In this document: positions 5,041 to 11,673 of the stretch, in pieces
Layout: each line of letters begins with the position of its first letter
Position numbering within the stretch: the first letter of the stretch is position 1
Assembly: GCA_934630975.1 (NCBI GenBank)
Contig: CAKTXH010000067.1
Coordinates: 1-13,775, forward strand
Length of the DNA: 13,775 nt
Reading direction: 5' to 3'
Source: an uncultured Clostridia bacterium
GTDB lineage: Bacteria; Bacillota; Clostridia; Christensenellales; Aristaeellaceae
Position numbers and translations under genes: made by a program
Notes under the pieces: model-generated
What the model was told of the DNA's origin: nothing
Database searches by the model: none
What the model saw: only the letters and a program-made list of their open reading frames with translations

Positions 5041-6063
5041 TTATTCTTCCGCTGTCTTTACCAGTATTCCTTCCCCAAAAACCTTCCCGGCTTCCTCCTC
5101 CATCGCCCGCCGTTCCTCTTCCGTAACCGCTCGAAACAGCGCAACTTCGAGCTTTTTGCCCGTCTTTTTCCACTTGCCCGCAACGCGCCCGCCCAGCAGC
5201 ACCGTCGGCGCGACGATTCCTGCCAGATTGAACACGGCGCGCAGATTCTCCTGCGCAAGCGTCAGGCTGGTTTTCTTTTCGTATCCCAGCATCATCGGGT
5301 CGAACCCCGCCAGATACGCGCATTTCGGCACTTCGCCCGTCTCGGCCTGCGCATCCATGAAGAAATCCTCCCCGCCATAGACCGCGCGCCGCAAATCGAG
5401 CTTCTCCGCCCGCGCCGCAACCTCGCGCATGCCCCAGCCCGTAAAATACGCCGCGTCGCGGATCGTCGCCGGGCCGTAGCCCGTGAAATACCGCCGCAGG
5501 ATCTCGTCCCGCGCGCGTTCTTTCTCCCAGCTTTCGTGCGGCTCGAGCAGCACAAACCGCTTGACCGCCTCCGCCGCGTAAGCAATTTCGCCGTTCTCCG
5601 CCATCGCCCGCAGCAGGCCGCCCCACGCGTCAAACGCGCTTTTCTCCTCGTCCTCGGTCATGCCGTTTGCGCGGCAGATTTGCCGCAGCCGTTCGCGCTC
5701 CCCTTCGCCGTTTCGGATGGCTTCGCGGATGATTTCACCAAGCGCCCGCTTTCTCTCCGCGCTTATCCGTTCGTCGCTCTCCATGCGGTCGCAGGGGCGC
5801 AGGGCATGCGTCCGTCCGTCGTAGAGATACAGCGGCGCGTCCGCCCGCAGGATGGTATGCATCGTGCCGCGCATCGTCCACGTCCGCACGCAATCCGCAA
5901 GCGCCGCGTCGCCGTCGCCTGCGCGGATCGTCAGCGCATGCCGCGCCTGCATCGCGAACTGGCTTTGCAGCCCGCAAAGCCCGCGCACAATCTCCCGCCC
6001 CGGTTTCTTCGCGCTCAGCCCGTGCGCCGCGCACCGCATCGCGATGATTTCTTCCGCTTCCAT
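5041..6063 (-). CDS. Winged-helix HTH_42 protein (YcaQ/AlkZ-like, possible DNA glycosylase)
   Basis: The 340-aa protein fits the HTH_42 superfamily: GLQSQFAMQARHAL (31-44) and the hallmark WTMRGTMHTI (62-71), with further conserved text such as YFTGYGPAT and a C-terminal GRVAGKWKK segment. Some members (AlkZ, YcaQ, AlkX) are glycosylases that unhook crosslinks or bulky alkyl lesions using a Q-x-Q or Q-x-D motif; here QSQ (33-35) is in the right place, so activity is plausible but not shown. The start ATG 6063 follows GGAGGG by three bases. It is the last gene of the seven-gene operon, ten bases behind the GNAT gene. Confidence 0.8.
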   Translation of the reverse strand: MEAEEIIAMRCAAHGLSAKKPGREIVRGLCGLQSQFAMQARHALTIRAGDGDAALADCVRTWTMRGTMHTILRADAPLYLYDGRTHALRPCDRMESDERISAERKRALGEIIREAIRNGEGERERLRQICRANGMTEDEEKSAFDAWGGLLRAMAENGEIAYAAEAVKRFVLLEPHESWEKERARDEILRRYFTGYGPATIRDAAYFTGWGMREVAARAEKLDLRRAVYGGEDFFMDAQAETGEVPKCAYLAGFDPMMLGYEKKTSLTLAQENLRAVFNLAGIVAPTVLLGGRVAGKWKKTGKKLEVALFRAVTEEERRAMEEEAGKVFGEGILVKTAEE

Positions 6064-6073
6064 CTTCCCTCCG

Positions 6074-6901
6074 TCAGCCCTTCGTCTCCGTGCGCCGGTA
6101 CTCGCCCTGCGCAAAAACCGGCTTGAAGCCCAGCGCCCGGTAGAGGTGATTGGTCACGGGGTTGCGCCTGTCCACGTTCAGCGTCGCGGTTTTGCCCGCC
6201 GCCAAAATCTCGTTTTTGATGGCGTTGACCACCTTTCGGGCATAGCCTTTCCCTCTGTATGCCTCGCGGGTATAGACGTTGGTGATGCGCATGCTTTTCC
6301 CGATGTCTCGCACCGCCTTGCCCACGCTGGCGACTCGTCCGTCCGCCCGAATCACGCGGAAATCCCCGATGCTCCTGCGCATCGCTTCCCGGTTCAGCTT
6401 ATCCTGCAAGTTGCACTCGATCAGAAACCGCTCCATGCACATGCAGATTTCGTCCAGATCGCCCTCGTCCGCCGCCCCGACCTCCGGCGACGACGGCTCG
6501 GTGCTCTCCCGCGCCTCCATGAATTCCATCGCCAGCGTCTCTTCGTATCGAACGCCGAGCCGCGCTTCCATCTCGCGCGCCACCGCGTCGCCCAGCGTCT
6601 TTTCGCTCAGGTAATTTCTGACTTCGTAGCCTTCGCGCGTCAGGAAATCCAGCAGCTCGCCCGCGCAGTCTGCGTCCCCGAACAGCTGCAAATGATACGG
6701 CTCGACCTTCATTGCCAGCAGCGTCTTTCCGTTCCTTTCGCATTTCACCGCGTAGTTGATTTTGCCCGTCTCTTTCAGCAGCGGCGCATCCAGCGCCATA
6801 AACGCGGAAATCTGCGGATTCGTGTCCAAAAGCGCCTGATTCTCCGCTAAAAACGCCGCGCCGTCCGCGTAAATTTTAATTTCGGCTTCTCCATCGTTCA
6901 T
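6074..6901 (-). CDS. Two-domain GNAT-family acetyltransferase (FR47-like)
   Basis: The 275-aa protein has an N-terminal domain of about 140 residues without an obvious acetyl-CoA site, and a C-terminal GNAT/FR47-like domain. The latter has the acetyl-CoA pyrophosphate motif YRGKGYA (215-221) and the NVDRRNPVTNHLYRALGF region (242-259). The substrate is unknown. The start ATG 6901 has GAGGG two bases upstream and GGAG nine bases upstream. The frame opens further upstream, but that part overlaps the neighbouring gene and reads as its shadow. It lies 16 bases after the DUF4275-like gene. Confidence 0.85.
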   Translation of the reverse strand: MNDGEAEIKIYADGAAFLAENQALLDTNPQISAFMALDAPLLKETGKINYAVKCERNGKTLLAMKVEPYHLQLFGDADCAGELLDFLTREGYEVRNYLSEKTLGDAVAREMEARLGVRYEETLAMEFMEARESTEPSSPEVGAADEGDLDEICMCMERFLIECNLQDKLNREAMRRSIGDFRVIRADGRVASVGKAVRDIGKSMRITNVYTREAYRGKGYARKVVNAIKNEILAAGKTATLNVDRRNPVTNHLYRALGFKPVFAQGEYRRTETKG

Positions 6902-6917
6902 AACCCTCAACTCCGTT

Positions 6918-7286
6918 TCATGCCAGTCGGTAAAAATACGGGCCGAACTCACTTTCATGCGTCTTGATATACGTCCACTTTCCCGAAAGCGACATCGCGT
7001 AGCACTCCATTCGTTTATCCAGCTCCACCGCCGTCGGCGATTTCGGGGGCCGGAAATCCTTGCAGAACCACGGCCCGCCGTATTCCGCATCATGCTTATC
7101 CGCCGCATCGAACGCCTGCCGCGCCGCGTCCCCGGTCAAGAAAGAACCCTCCGGCTTTAATTTCCATGAAAACACATGCCAGATGAAGTTGCCGTCGTCA
7201 TAAACATACCTTTGCAGAAGTGTTTTCGGTATGTCCGCGGCAAAGCTCTTCAGCCATCGCTCTTCAAACGCATTGAACCGGCTCAT
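6918..7286 (-). CDS. DUF4275-like protein of unknown function
   Basis: The 122-aa soluble protein has the pattern ERWLKSFA (9-16), FIWHVFSWK (34-42) and GDAARQAFD (52-60), which resembles DUF4275 proteins of Bacilli and Clostridia; I am moderately sure of the family. There is no signal peptide or membrane segment. The C-terminus is aromatic (GPYFYRL). GGAGGAAG precedes ATG 7286. It lies between two GNAT genes with gaps of 13 and 16 bases, so it is co-transcribed. No function is known to me. Confidence 0.7.
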   Translation of the reverse strand: MSRFNAFEERWLKSFAADIPKTLLQRYVYDDGNFIWHVFSWKLKPEGSFLTGDAARQAFDAADKHDAEYGGPWFCKDFRPPKSPTAVELDKRMECYAMSLSGKWTYIKTHESEFGPYFYRLA

Positions 7287-7299
7287 TTTCTTCCTCCTC

Positions 7300-7782
7300 T
7301 CAAATCTCCCGCCTCATCACGATATACTCGTCCTCGCGCAAAACCTCAAACCCGTTCTTCTTCCAAAACGCGAAGCTCTGCGGGTTTCCCCTGTCCACGC
7401 CGAGCTGAATTTCCCGATAGCCCACCGCTTTCAGGCTTTCCGCAAAGCCGCGGATGATTCCGCTTCCGACGCCTTTCCCCTGTTTTTCCGCGCTGACCAT
7501 AAACAGCCCGATCCACGCGGTTTCCTTCGCGGGATAGCCGCTGATCCAGTCCAGAACGGCGGCCAGCTTTTCCTCCTCAAAAAATCCGACGTAAGCCTTG
7601 TCCGCCATGCTCTTTTTCGGCGGGAGCGCGGTCATGTCCGCCAGCACGCTTTCCCGCGTCGCCATCGGCGGGTGATATTGGTAGAACAGGCGGTTTCCTT
7701 CACAGAGCGCCAGAATCGCGTCTATATCCCGCTCGTTCAGCCGCCGCACCTGAAAGGCCTTGCCCGGCATTTCTGTCTGCAT
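7300..7782 (-). CDS. GNAT-family N-acetyltransferase
   Basis: The 160-aa protein is a single GNAT domain: beta-strand LGLF/IGLFMVS, the acetyl-CoA motif EKQGKGVGSGII (99-110), and the C-terminal NPQSFAFWKKNGFEVLR (133-149). Substrate is unknown. Two starts are possible. ATG 7788 overlaps the YgjV stop as ATGA, but its RBS would be only one base away. ATG 7782 has GGAGG seven bases upstream and is chosen. Either way translation is coupled to the upstream membrane-protein gene. Confidence 0.87.
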   Translation of the reverse strand: MQTEMPGKAFQVRRLNERDIDAILALCEGNRLFYQYHPPMATRESVLADMTALPPKKSMADKAYVGFFEEEKLAAVLDWISGYPAKETAWIGLFMVSAEKQGKGVGSGIIRGFAESLKAVGYREIQLGVDRGNPQSFAFWKKNGFEVLREDEYIVMRREI

Positions 7783-7784
7783 CT

Positions 7785-8306
7785 TCATTCCTCCACCTTG
7801 TCCAGATTCTTCCATCCGAATCGCGCAATCGAAACGATCATGGAAACTTCCGTCACCACCTCGTCGAGCACCCCCGCCGCCGATCCGCTGATTACGCTGT
7901 ATACAATCCACAGCGGCGAATTGACGAGCATCCCCGCCAGCCGGATGGTTCGCCCGTTGCGCGTGTAACCCGCGATTGTCGCCGCGATGTTCGCCACGAC
8001 CGGCAGCAGCGAAACCCAGCCCGCCCATGTCAAAGCCAGCGCCGCCAGCTGCATCAGGCAGAGCGCCGCGCACATCCCCCAGCTCTTGGCGAATTTCCAT
8101 CTACTCCCCAGGCAGAACGACCGCAGCGTGTTGATGATGTAGCTCACGCCGCCCGTCACCGCGCCCAGCAGCATCAGGTGCAGCGTGTACACCAGATACG
8201 AATAAAACTGCACCCGGAATAGTTTTTTGTTATCCTTGCATTGGTACGAGGAAAAGAACAGCAGCGTTCCGCAAAACCCAATCAGTTGAATCCCGATGTT
8301 TTTCAT
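7785..8306 (-). CDS. YgjV-family inner membrane protein
   Basis: The 173-aa protein is strongly hydrophobic with about five to six membrane segments (3-20, 33-50, 52-65, 76-96, 98-114, 124-142). It shows family text such as FFSSYQCKDNKKLF (17-30), YIINTLRS and NSPLWIVYSVISGS (129-142), typical of the YgjV (Imp-YgjV) family, whose role is unknown. The start ATG 8306 has GAGG seven bases upstream. It is fourth from the operon's downstream end and shares four bases, or nearly so, with the next GNAT gene. Confidence 0.82.
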   Translation of the reverse strand: MKNIGIQLIGFCGTLLFFSSYQCKDNKKLFRVQFYSYLVYTLHLMLLGAVTGGVSYIINTLRSFCLGSRWKFAKSWGMCAALCLMQLAALALTWAGWVSLLPVVANIAATIAGYTRNGRTIRLAGMLVNSPLWIVYSVISGSAAGVLDEVVTEVSMIVSIARFGWKNLDKVEE

Positions 8307-8326
8307 GCGTATGCCTCGAAAATCCG

Positions 8327-8791
8327 TTATAACCCCATCACATACACCTGGCACGGGTTCCATTCGTCCCACAGGTGCGGAAACACCTCGAACTCCTTGA
8401 ATCCCATCGCCAGATAGAACCGATTCGTCGCGTCATACTCGGCGTATTTGCCCATCTGCACCGTTTTCACCTGCATGAACGCATAACCCGCCTCGCGCGC
8501 CGCCCGTCTGGCCGCTTCCACCAGCGCGCGACCGACGCCCGCCCTGTGACGGTCTTTCAACACGCCCATCACGTACAGCTCCACCGTGTCGCGCCCCGTC
8601 TCTTTCAGATACAGAAAACCGACCGGGTTTTCTTCATCCGTCGCGGCGAAAAAGAGCTTGTCCGCGCTCTCGCGGATGTATTCCTCCCGCGCTTCCGGGA
8701 TGCCGAACCACTCCGGCAGGGCTTCCAAAATCGCGCGGCTGATTGCCTGCTTTTCCTCCGCGTTTTCGATCGGTCGAATTTCGGTTGTCAT
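8327..8791 (-). CDS. GNAT-family N-acetyltransferase
   Basis: The 154-aa protein is a compact GNAT: VELYVMGVLKDRHRAGVGRAL (70-90) contains the acetyl-CoA loop, and ATNRFYLAMGFKEFEVFPHLW (121-141) is the C-terminal signature. The motif DEWNPCQVYVM near the end is shared with many Clostridial GNATs. The substrate is unknown. The start ATG 8791 has GGAG nine bases upstream. Gaps are 19 bases to the kinase gene and 20 to ygjV. Confidence 0.87.
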   Translation of the reverse strand: MTTEIRPIENAEEKQAISRAILEALPEWFGIPEAREEYIRESADKLFFAATDEENPVGFLYLKETGRDTVELYVMGVLKDRHRAGVGRALVEAARRAAREAGYAFMQVKTVQMGKYAEYDATNRFYLAMGFKEFEVFPHLWDEWNPCQVYVMGL

Positions 8792-8810
8792 CTTGCTTTT
8801 CTCCGTTTCC

Positions 8811-9353
8811 TTATTTTTCCAGTGCCCGCCGAATCTTTTCCACGTTCCGTTCAACTTTGTCCGTTCCATCGACCCGCAGAATCGGGCATTGCAGCATGCT
8901 TTCCCATGCGTCGTGCTTCGCTCGGCTTCTCGTCTCCAACCCGCCGTCGTCATAACCCGCCGCCCATGTCAAAAAGTTCATGTGCGTTTCGTACATGTCC
9001 CCGCCGGGCAGAATCCGCTCGCCGAATTTGCGATATTCCCGTTCGCGGATGCGCGCAAGCCGCGTCGGCGTATCCGTCTCCACGCGAACGGCCAGCGTGA
9101 ACCGCGGCGTCAGCGCATCGCCCCAGTCCGTCAGCGAGCCGGAAAGCACAACGTTTTCCGCCGCGTCAATGTCTCGGTTCATCGCGTTCAGCCGTTCCGC
9201 TATGCCGCGCTTGGTCGTATACGGCGGATTGGTCGGCAGCCAGAAATAGCTGTCAGAATCCAGCCATGTGAAGCCGAGCGCCTCGCCGACAGCCCTGCCC
9301 AGCGTCGATGTGCCCGATCCCGACGCGCCGTAGATGTGGATGACCTGTTTCAT
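8811..9353 (-). CDS. P-loop kinase-like protein with GASGSGTST loop
   Basis: The 180-aa protein resembles small nucleotide or shikimate kinase-type P-loop proteins. The N-terminal loop is GASGSGTST (9-17), followed by DSDSYFWLPTNPPYTTKR (32-49), a Walker-B-like ENVVLSGSL strand (66-74), and an Arg-rich lid (RLARIREREYRKFGERI, 98-114). The usual Lys of the P-loop is Thr15 here; I recall GASGSGTT-type loops as a family trait, so this need not be a mutation. The substrate is unknown. AGGTG lies before ATG 9353. It is the first gene of the operon; no convincing promoter was found upstream, where a repeat lies. Confidence 0.75.
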   Translation of the reverse strand: MKQVIHIYGASGSGTSTLGRAVGEALGFTWLDSDSYFWLPTNPPYTTKRGIAERLNAMNRDIDAAENVVLSGSLTDWGDALTPRFTLAVRVETDTPTRLARIREREYRKFGERILPGGDMYETHMNFLTWAAGYDDGGLETRSRAKHDAWESMLQCPILRVDGTDKVERNVEKIRRALEK

Positions 9354-9370
9354 CTTTTCACCTTTCGTGT

Positions 9371-9424
9371 TGAACCGTAAAGCCTATTTGTAGGGACGCG
9401 CGTCATCGTTTTCCGCGCCCGTTT
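9371..9424. repeat. TTGTAGGGRCG-type intergenic repeat fragment
   Basis: TTTGTAGGGACGCG pairs loosely with CGCGCCCG across about 20 bases and ends in CCCGTTTA. I recognise this as resembling a common Clostridial intergenic repeat, at modest confidence. The rest of 9354-9668 holds hairpins (GGATTGC/GCAATCC near 9454-9470, AAGAACCT/AGGTTCTT near 9479-9495, GGGGC/GCCCC near 9597-9609), the 96-bp repeat and the rny terminator, but no gene. Confidence 0.4.
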
Positions 9425-9497
9425 AAGCAGCTTATGTTCTCCCCTTGGATTGCGCAGCAATCCAAAGATGGGAGATCCAAGAACCTCAGGTTCTTGC

Positions 9498-9593
9498 GGG
9501 GATTGAAGCCATGCGCCCGCTGTGCGGGGAAGGAGCATGGCGGAAATCGGAAATCGCAAGGAGCGCTTGCGCTCCTATGCGAGTTTCCCGGAC
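9498..9593 (+). repeat. 96-bp structured repeat, copy 1
   Basis: Partner of the minus-strand copy at 1650-1745: four identical blocks (8, 22, 30 and 18 bases) are separated by one substitution, a purine-rich 6-versus-5-base segment, and a variable hairpin, here GGAGCGC-TT-GCGCTCC. AAGCAGCTT lies 73 bases upstream, as it lies 87 bases upstream of the other copy. Frames crossing this repeat are not believable genes. Confidence 0.85.
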
Positions 9594-9622
9594 TTTGGGG
9601 CGGCGCCCCAACGTCCCCACGC

Positions 9623-9655
9623 AAAAAGCGACGCCGCAAAATACGACGCCGCTTT
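9623..9655 (-). terminator. rny intrinsic terminator
   Basis: On the minus strand, 13 bases after the rny stop, AAAGCGGCGTCGTA pairs with TGCGGCGTCGCTTT (14 pairs with several G-U, loop TTT), followed by a further TTG. The U-tract is CTTTTTG. Confidence 0.8.
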
Positions 9656-9668
9656 CCAAATGCTGTTT

Positions 9669-11264
9669 TTACTTCGCGAACTCGGTGCAGCGGGTCTCGC
9701 GGATGACGTTGACCTTGATCTGTCCCGGATATTCCAGCTCGTTCTCGATGCGCTTGGCAATCTCGCGGGCGAGCACATACGTGCCCTCGTCGGAGATATC
9801 CTCCGGCTTGACCATGATGCGAACCTCGCGGCCGGACTGAATCGCGAACGACTTTTCCACGCCCGGGAAGCTGTTGGAAATCTCCTCCAGCTTTTCGAGA
9901 CGGCGGATATAGTTCTCGATGCTCTCGCGGCGCGCGCCCGGACGGGCCGCGGAAATCGCGTCCGCCGCCTGAATGAGCACGGCCTCGACGGTCTGCGGCT
10001 CGATATCGTTATGGTGCGCCGCAATGCAGTGGATGACCTCCGGGGACTCGTGGTAGCGCTTGGCCATTTCAACGCCCAGCTCGACGTGCGTGCCCTCCAT
10101 CTCGTGATCGACAGCTTTGCCGATATCGTGGAGCAGGCCCGCGCGCTTGGCGAGCTGCACATCCGCGCCCAGCTCCGCCGCCATCAGGCCGGCCAGATGG
10201 CTGACCTCGATGCTGTGCTGGAGCACGTTCTGGCCGTAGCTGGTGCGGTAGCGCATGCGGCCCAGCAGCTTCACCAGCTCGTGGTGGATGCCGTGCATGT
10301 TCGTTTCAAAGATGGCCTGCTCGCCGGCCTCGCGGATCTGGTTATCCACCTCGCGCTTGGCCTTTTCGACCATCTCTTCGATGCGCGCCGGATGGATGCG
10401 TCCGTCGGCAATGAGCTTTTCCAGCGCGATTCGCGCGATTTCGCGGCGGATCGGGTCAAACGCGGAGACGATCACGGCCTCCGGCGTATCGTCGATGATG
10501 AGGTCAACGCCCGTCGCGGTTTCCAGCGTGCGGATGTTGCGTCCCTCGCGGCCGATGATGCGGCCCTTCATATCCTCGTTGGGCAGGGAGACGACGGAAA
10601 CGGTGGTTTCCGCCACGTGGTCGCTGGCGCAGCGCTGAATCGCCATCGTGACGATGTTGCGCGCCTTCTTTTCGGCCTCGTCCTTCGCGGTCTGCTCGAT
10701 TTCGCGAACCATCACGCCCGCATCGTGGTAGGCTTCCTTCTGGATGCGCTGCACGATCATGTCGCGCGCCTCTTCCTGCGTCATCTTCGCGACGCGTTCC
10801 AGCTCGGCGCGGCTCTTTTCTTCCATCTCCTGCGCGGTCTTTTCGGCCTCCTCGGCGGCGGCCTTCTGGCGGGCGCTGTATTCCTGCGCCTCGGCGGTCA
10901 GGCGATCCAGCTCGTTCTGCTTGCGCTCAAGGCCGGTCTCGCGCGCGTCGAGGTTGTCCGCCTTCTTGTCGAGGGTTTCCTCGCGCTGGGTCACGCGGCG
11001 CTCGCTGCGCTGCACTTCGGCGCGGCGGTCGCGGATTTCGCGATCCAGTTCGTTCTTGAGGCGGATGACCTCTTCCTTCGCCTCGAGGATGCTTTCCTTC
11101 TTCTTCTCTTCCGCACGGCGCTGCGCGTCGTCCAGCAGATTACGGGCATATTCTTCGGTGCGCCCGATTTTCTTTTCCTGCACGTTTTTGCGATACATAT
11201 AGCCCGCCGCAAGGCCCGCGGCCAGCGCGGCGACAATCGCTAAAAGGGTAAAAAATAACGCCAA
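9669..11264 (-). CDS. rny: Ribonuclease Y
   Basis: RNase Y is the membrane-anchored endoribonuclease that starts bulk mRNA decay in many Bacillota. The 531-aa protein has an N-terminal membrane anchor (3-21), a long coiled coil (about 30-200), a KH domain with GRIIGREGRN (234-243), and an HD domain with QHSIEVSHL (349-357) and LLHDIGKAVDHE (378-389). Length matches the family (about 510-530). The start is TTG 11264: an in-frame TGA lies nine bases upstream and no ATG or GTG fits. GGAG lies eleven bases before it, so initiation may be weak and limiting. A strong promoter lies about 280 bases upstream, leaving a long structured leader; transcription ends at 9623-9655. Confidence 0.97.
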   Translation of the reverse strand: MALFFTLLAIVAALAAGLAAGYMYRKNVQEKKIGRTEEYARNLLDDAQRRAEEKKKESILEAKEEVIRLKNELDREIRDRRAEVQRSERRVTQREETLDKKADNLDARETGLERKQNELDRLTAEAQEYSARQKAAAEEAEKTAQEMEEKSRAELERVAKMTQEEARDMIVQRIQKEAYHDAGVMVREIEQTAKDEAEKKARNIVTMAIQRCASDHVAETTVSVVSLPNEDMKGRIIGREGRNIRTLETATGVDLIIDDTPEAVIVSAFDPIRREIARIALEKLIADGRIHPARIEEMVEKAKREVDNQIREAGEQAIFETNMHGIHHELVKLLGRMRYRTSYGQNVLQHSIEVSHLAGLMAAELGADVQLAKRAGLLHDIGKAVDHEMEGTHVELGVEMAKRYHESPEVIHCIAAHHNDIEPQTVEAVLIQAADAISAARPGARRESIENYIRRLEKLEEISNSFPGVEKSFAIQSGREVRIMVKPEDISDEGTYVLAREIAKRIENELEYPGQIKVNVIRETRCTEFAK

Positions 11265-11540
11265 TCTGCTTCACTCTCCTTCTGTTTGGATTCTCAATTT
11301 CAATTCAATCAATCGTCCAAGAAAAAAGGGTACAGATCGCCGCCTGCTTCTTTCGATAAACAACACAAATTAGGCGCAAAGAACCATGCCATCGCCGGGG
11401 CACATATTCCCCGGCGCGGCTTTGCCGCCTATTCAGTTTTGATGTATCAAACGCCCGGAAAAGTCGGCCTAAACGCACACCGCTTTCCCCCGGCGCAATG
11501 TCCGGCACAGCATCATCTGCACACGCTTTCACTTTGACTA
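11265..11540 (-). other. Long structured 5' leader of rny (possible regulatory or stand-alone RNA)
   Basis: Transcripts from the promoter at 11546-11574 carry about 275 leader bases. Hairpins visible on the minus strand are CGCCGGGG/CCCCGGCG (11393-11416), GCGGC-AAA-GCCGC (11416-11428) and TTTGAT/ATCAAA (11438-11451). The ends of the folded part can pair over 190 bases: GTGCAGAT (11515-11522) with ATCTGTAC (11330-11337), followed by CCCTTTTTT. I do not recognise a riboswitch class. No gene is seen here. Confidence 0.5.
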
Positions 11541-11545
11541 ACTCT

Positions 11546-11574
11546 ATTTTACATTTGATTGACGCGCCTGTCAA
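11546..11574 (-). promoter_or_regulatory. rny promoter
   Basis: On the minus strand TTGACA (11569-11574), a 17-base spacer and TAAAAT (11546-11551) form a near-consensus sigma-A promoter, located after the fusA-like terminator. Confidence 0.88.
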
Positions 11575-11629
11575 GGGAATTTGTCAATCCGGTGAAATTT
11601 GCGCGGCATTTTTGAGCAAAACATATAGA

Positions 11630-11655
11630 AACAGGCGGACATTTCTGCCCGCCTG
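11630..11655 (-). terminator. Intrinsic terminator behind the EF-G-like gene
   Basis: On the minus strand CAGGCGGGCA-GAAA-TGTCCGCCTG (ten pairs, one G-U) is followed by TTTCTATATGTTTTG, an imperfect U-tract. It lies 18 bases after the stop codon. Confidence 0.72.
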
Positions 11656-11673
11656 CTGTGCAAGGTAAATGGA

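Noticed and set aside
9522..11243. A 573-aa open frame on the plus strand opposite rny
   Set aside because: Antisense shadow of RNase Y, entered from the intergenic repeat; no RBS and no recognisable domain.
11330..11522. A known riboswitch, 6S RNA or SRP RNA in the rny leader
   Set aside because: The length and end pairing are loosely 6S-like, but I could not match any conserved core; left as an unclassified structured leader.
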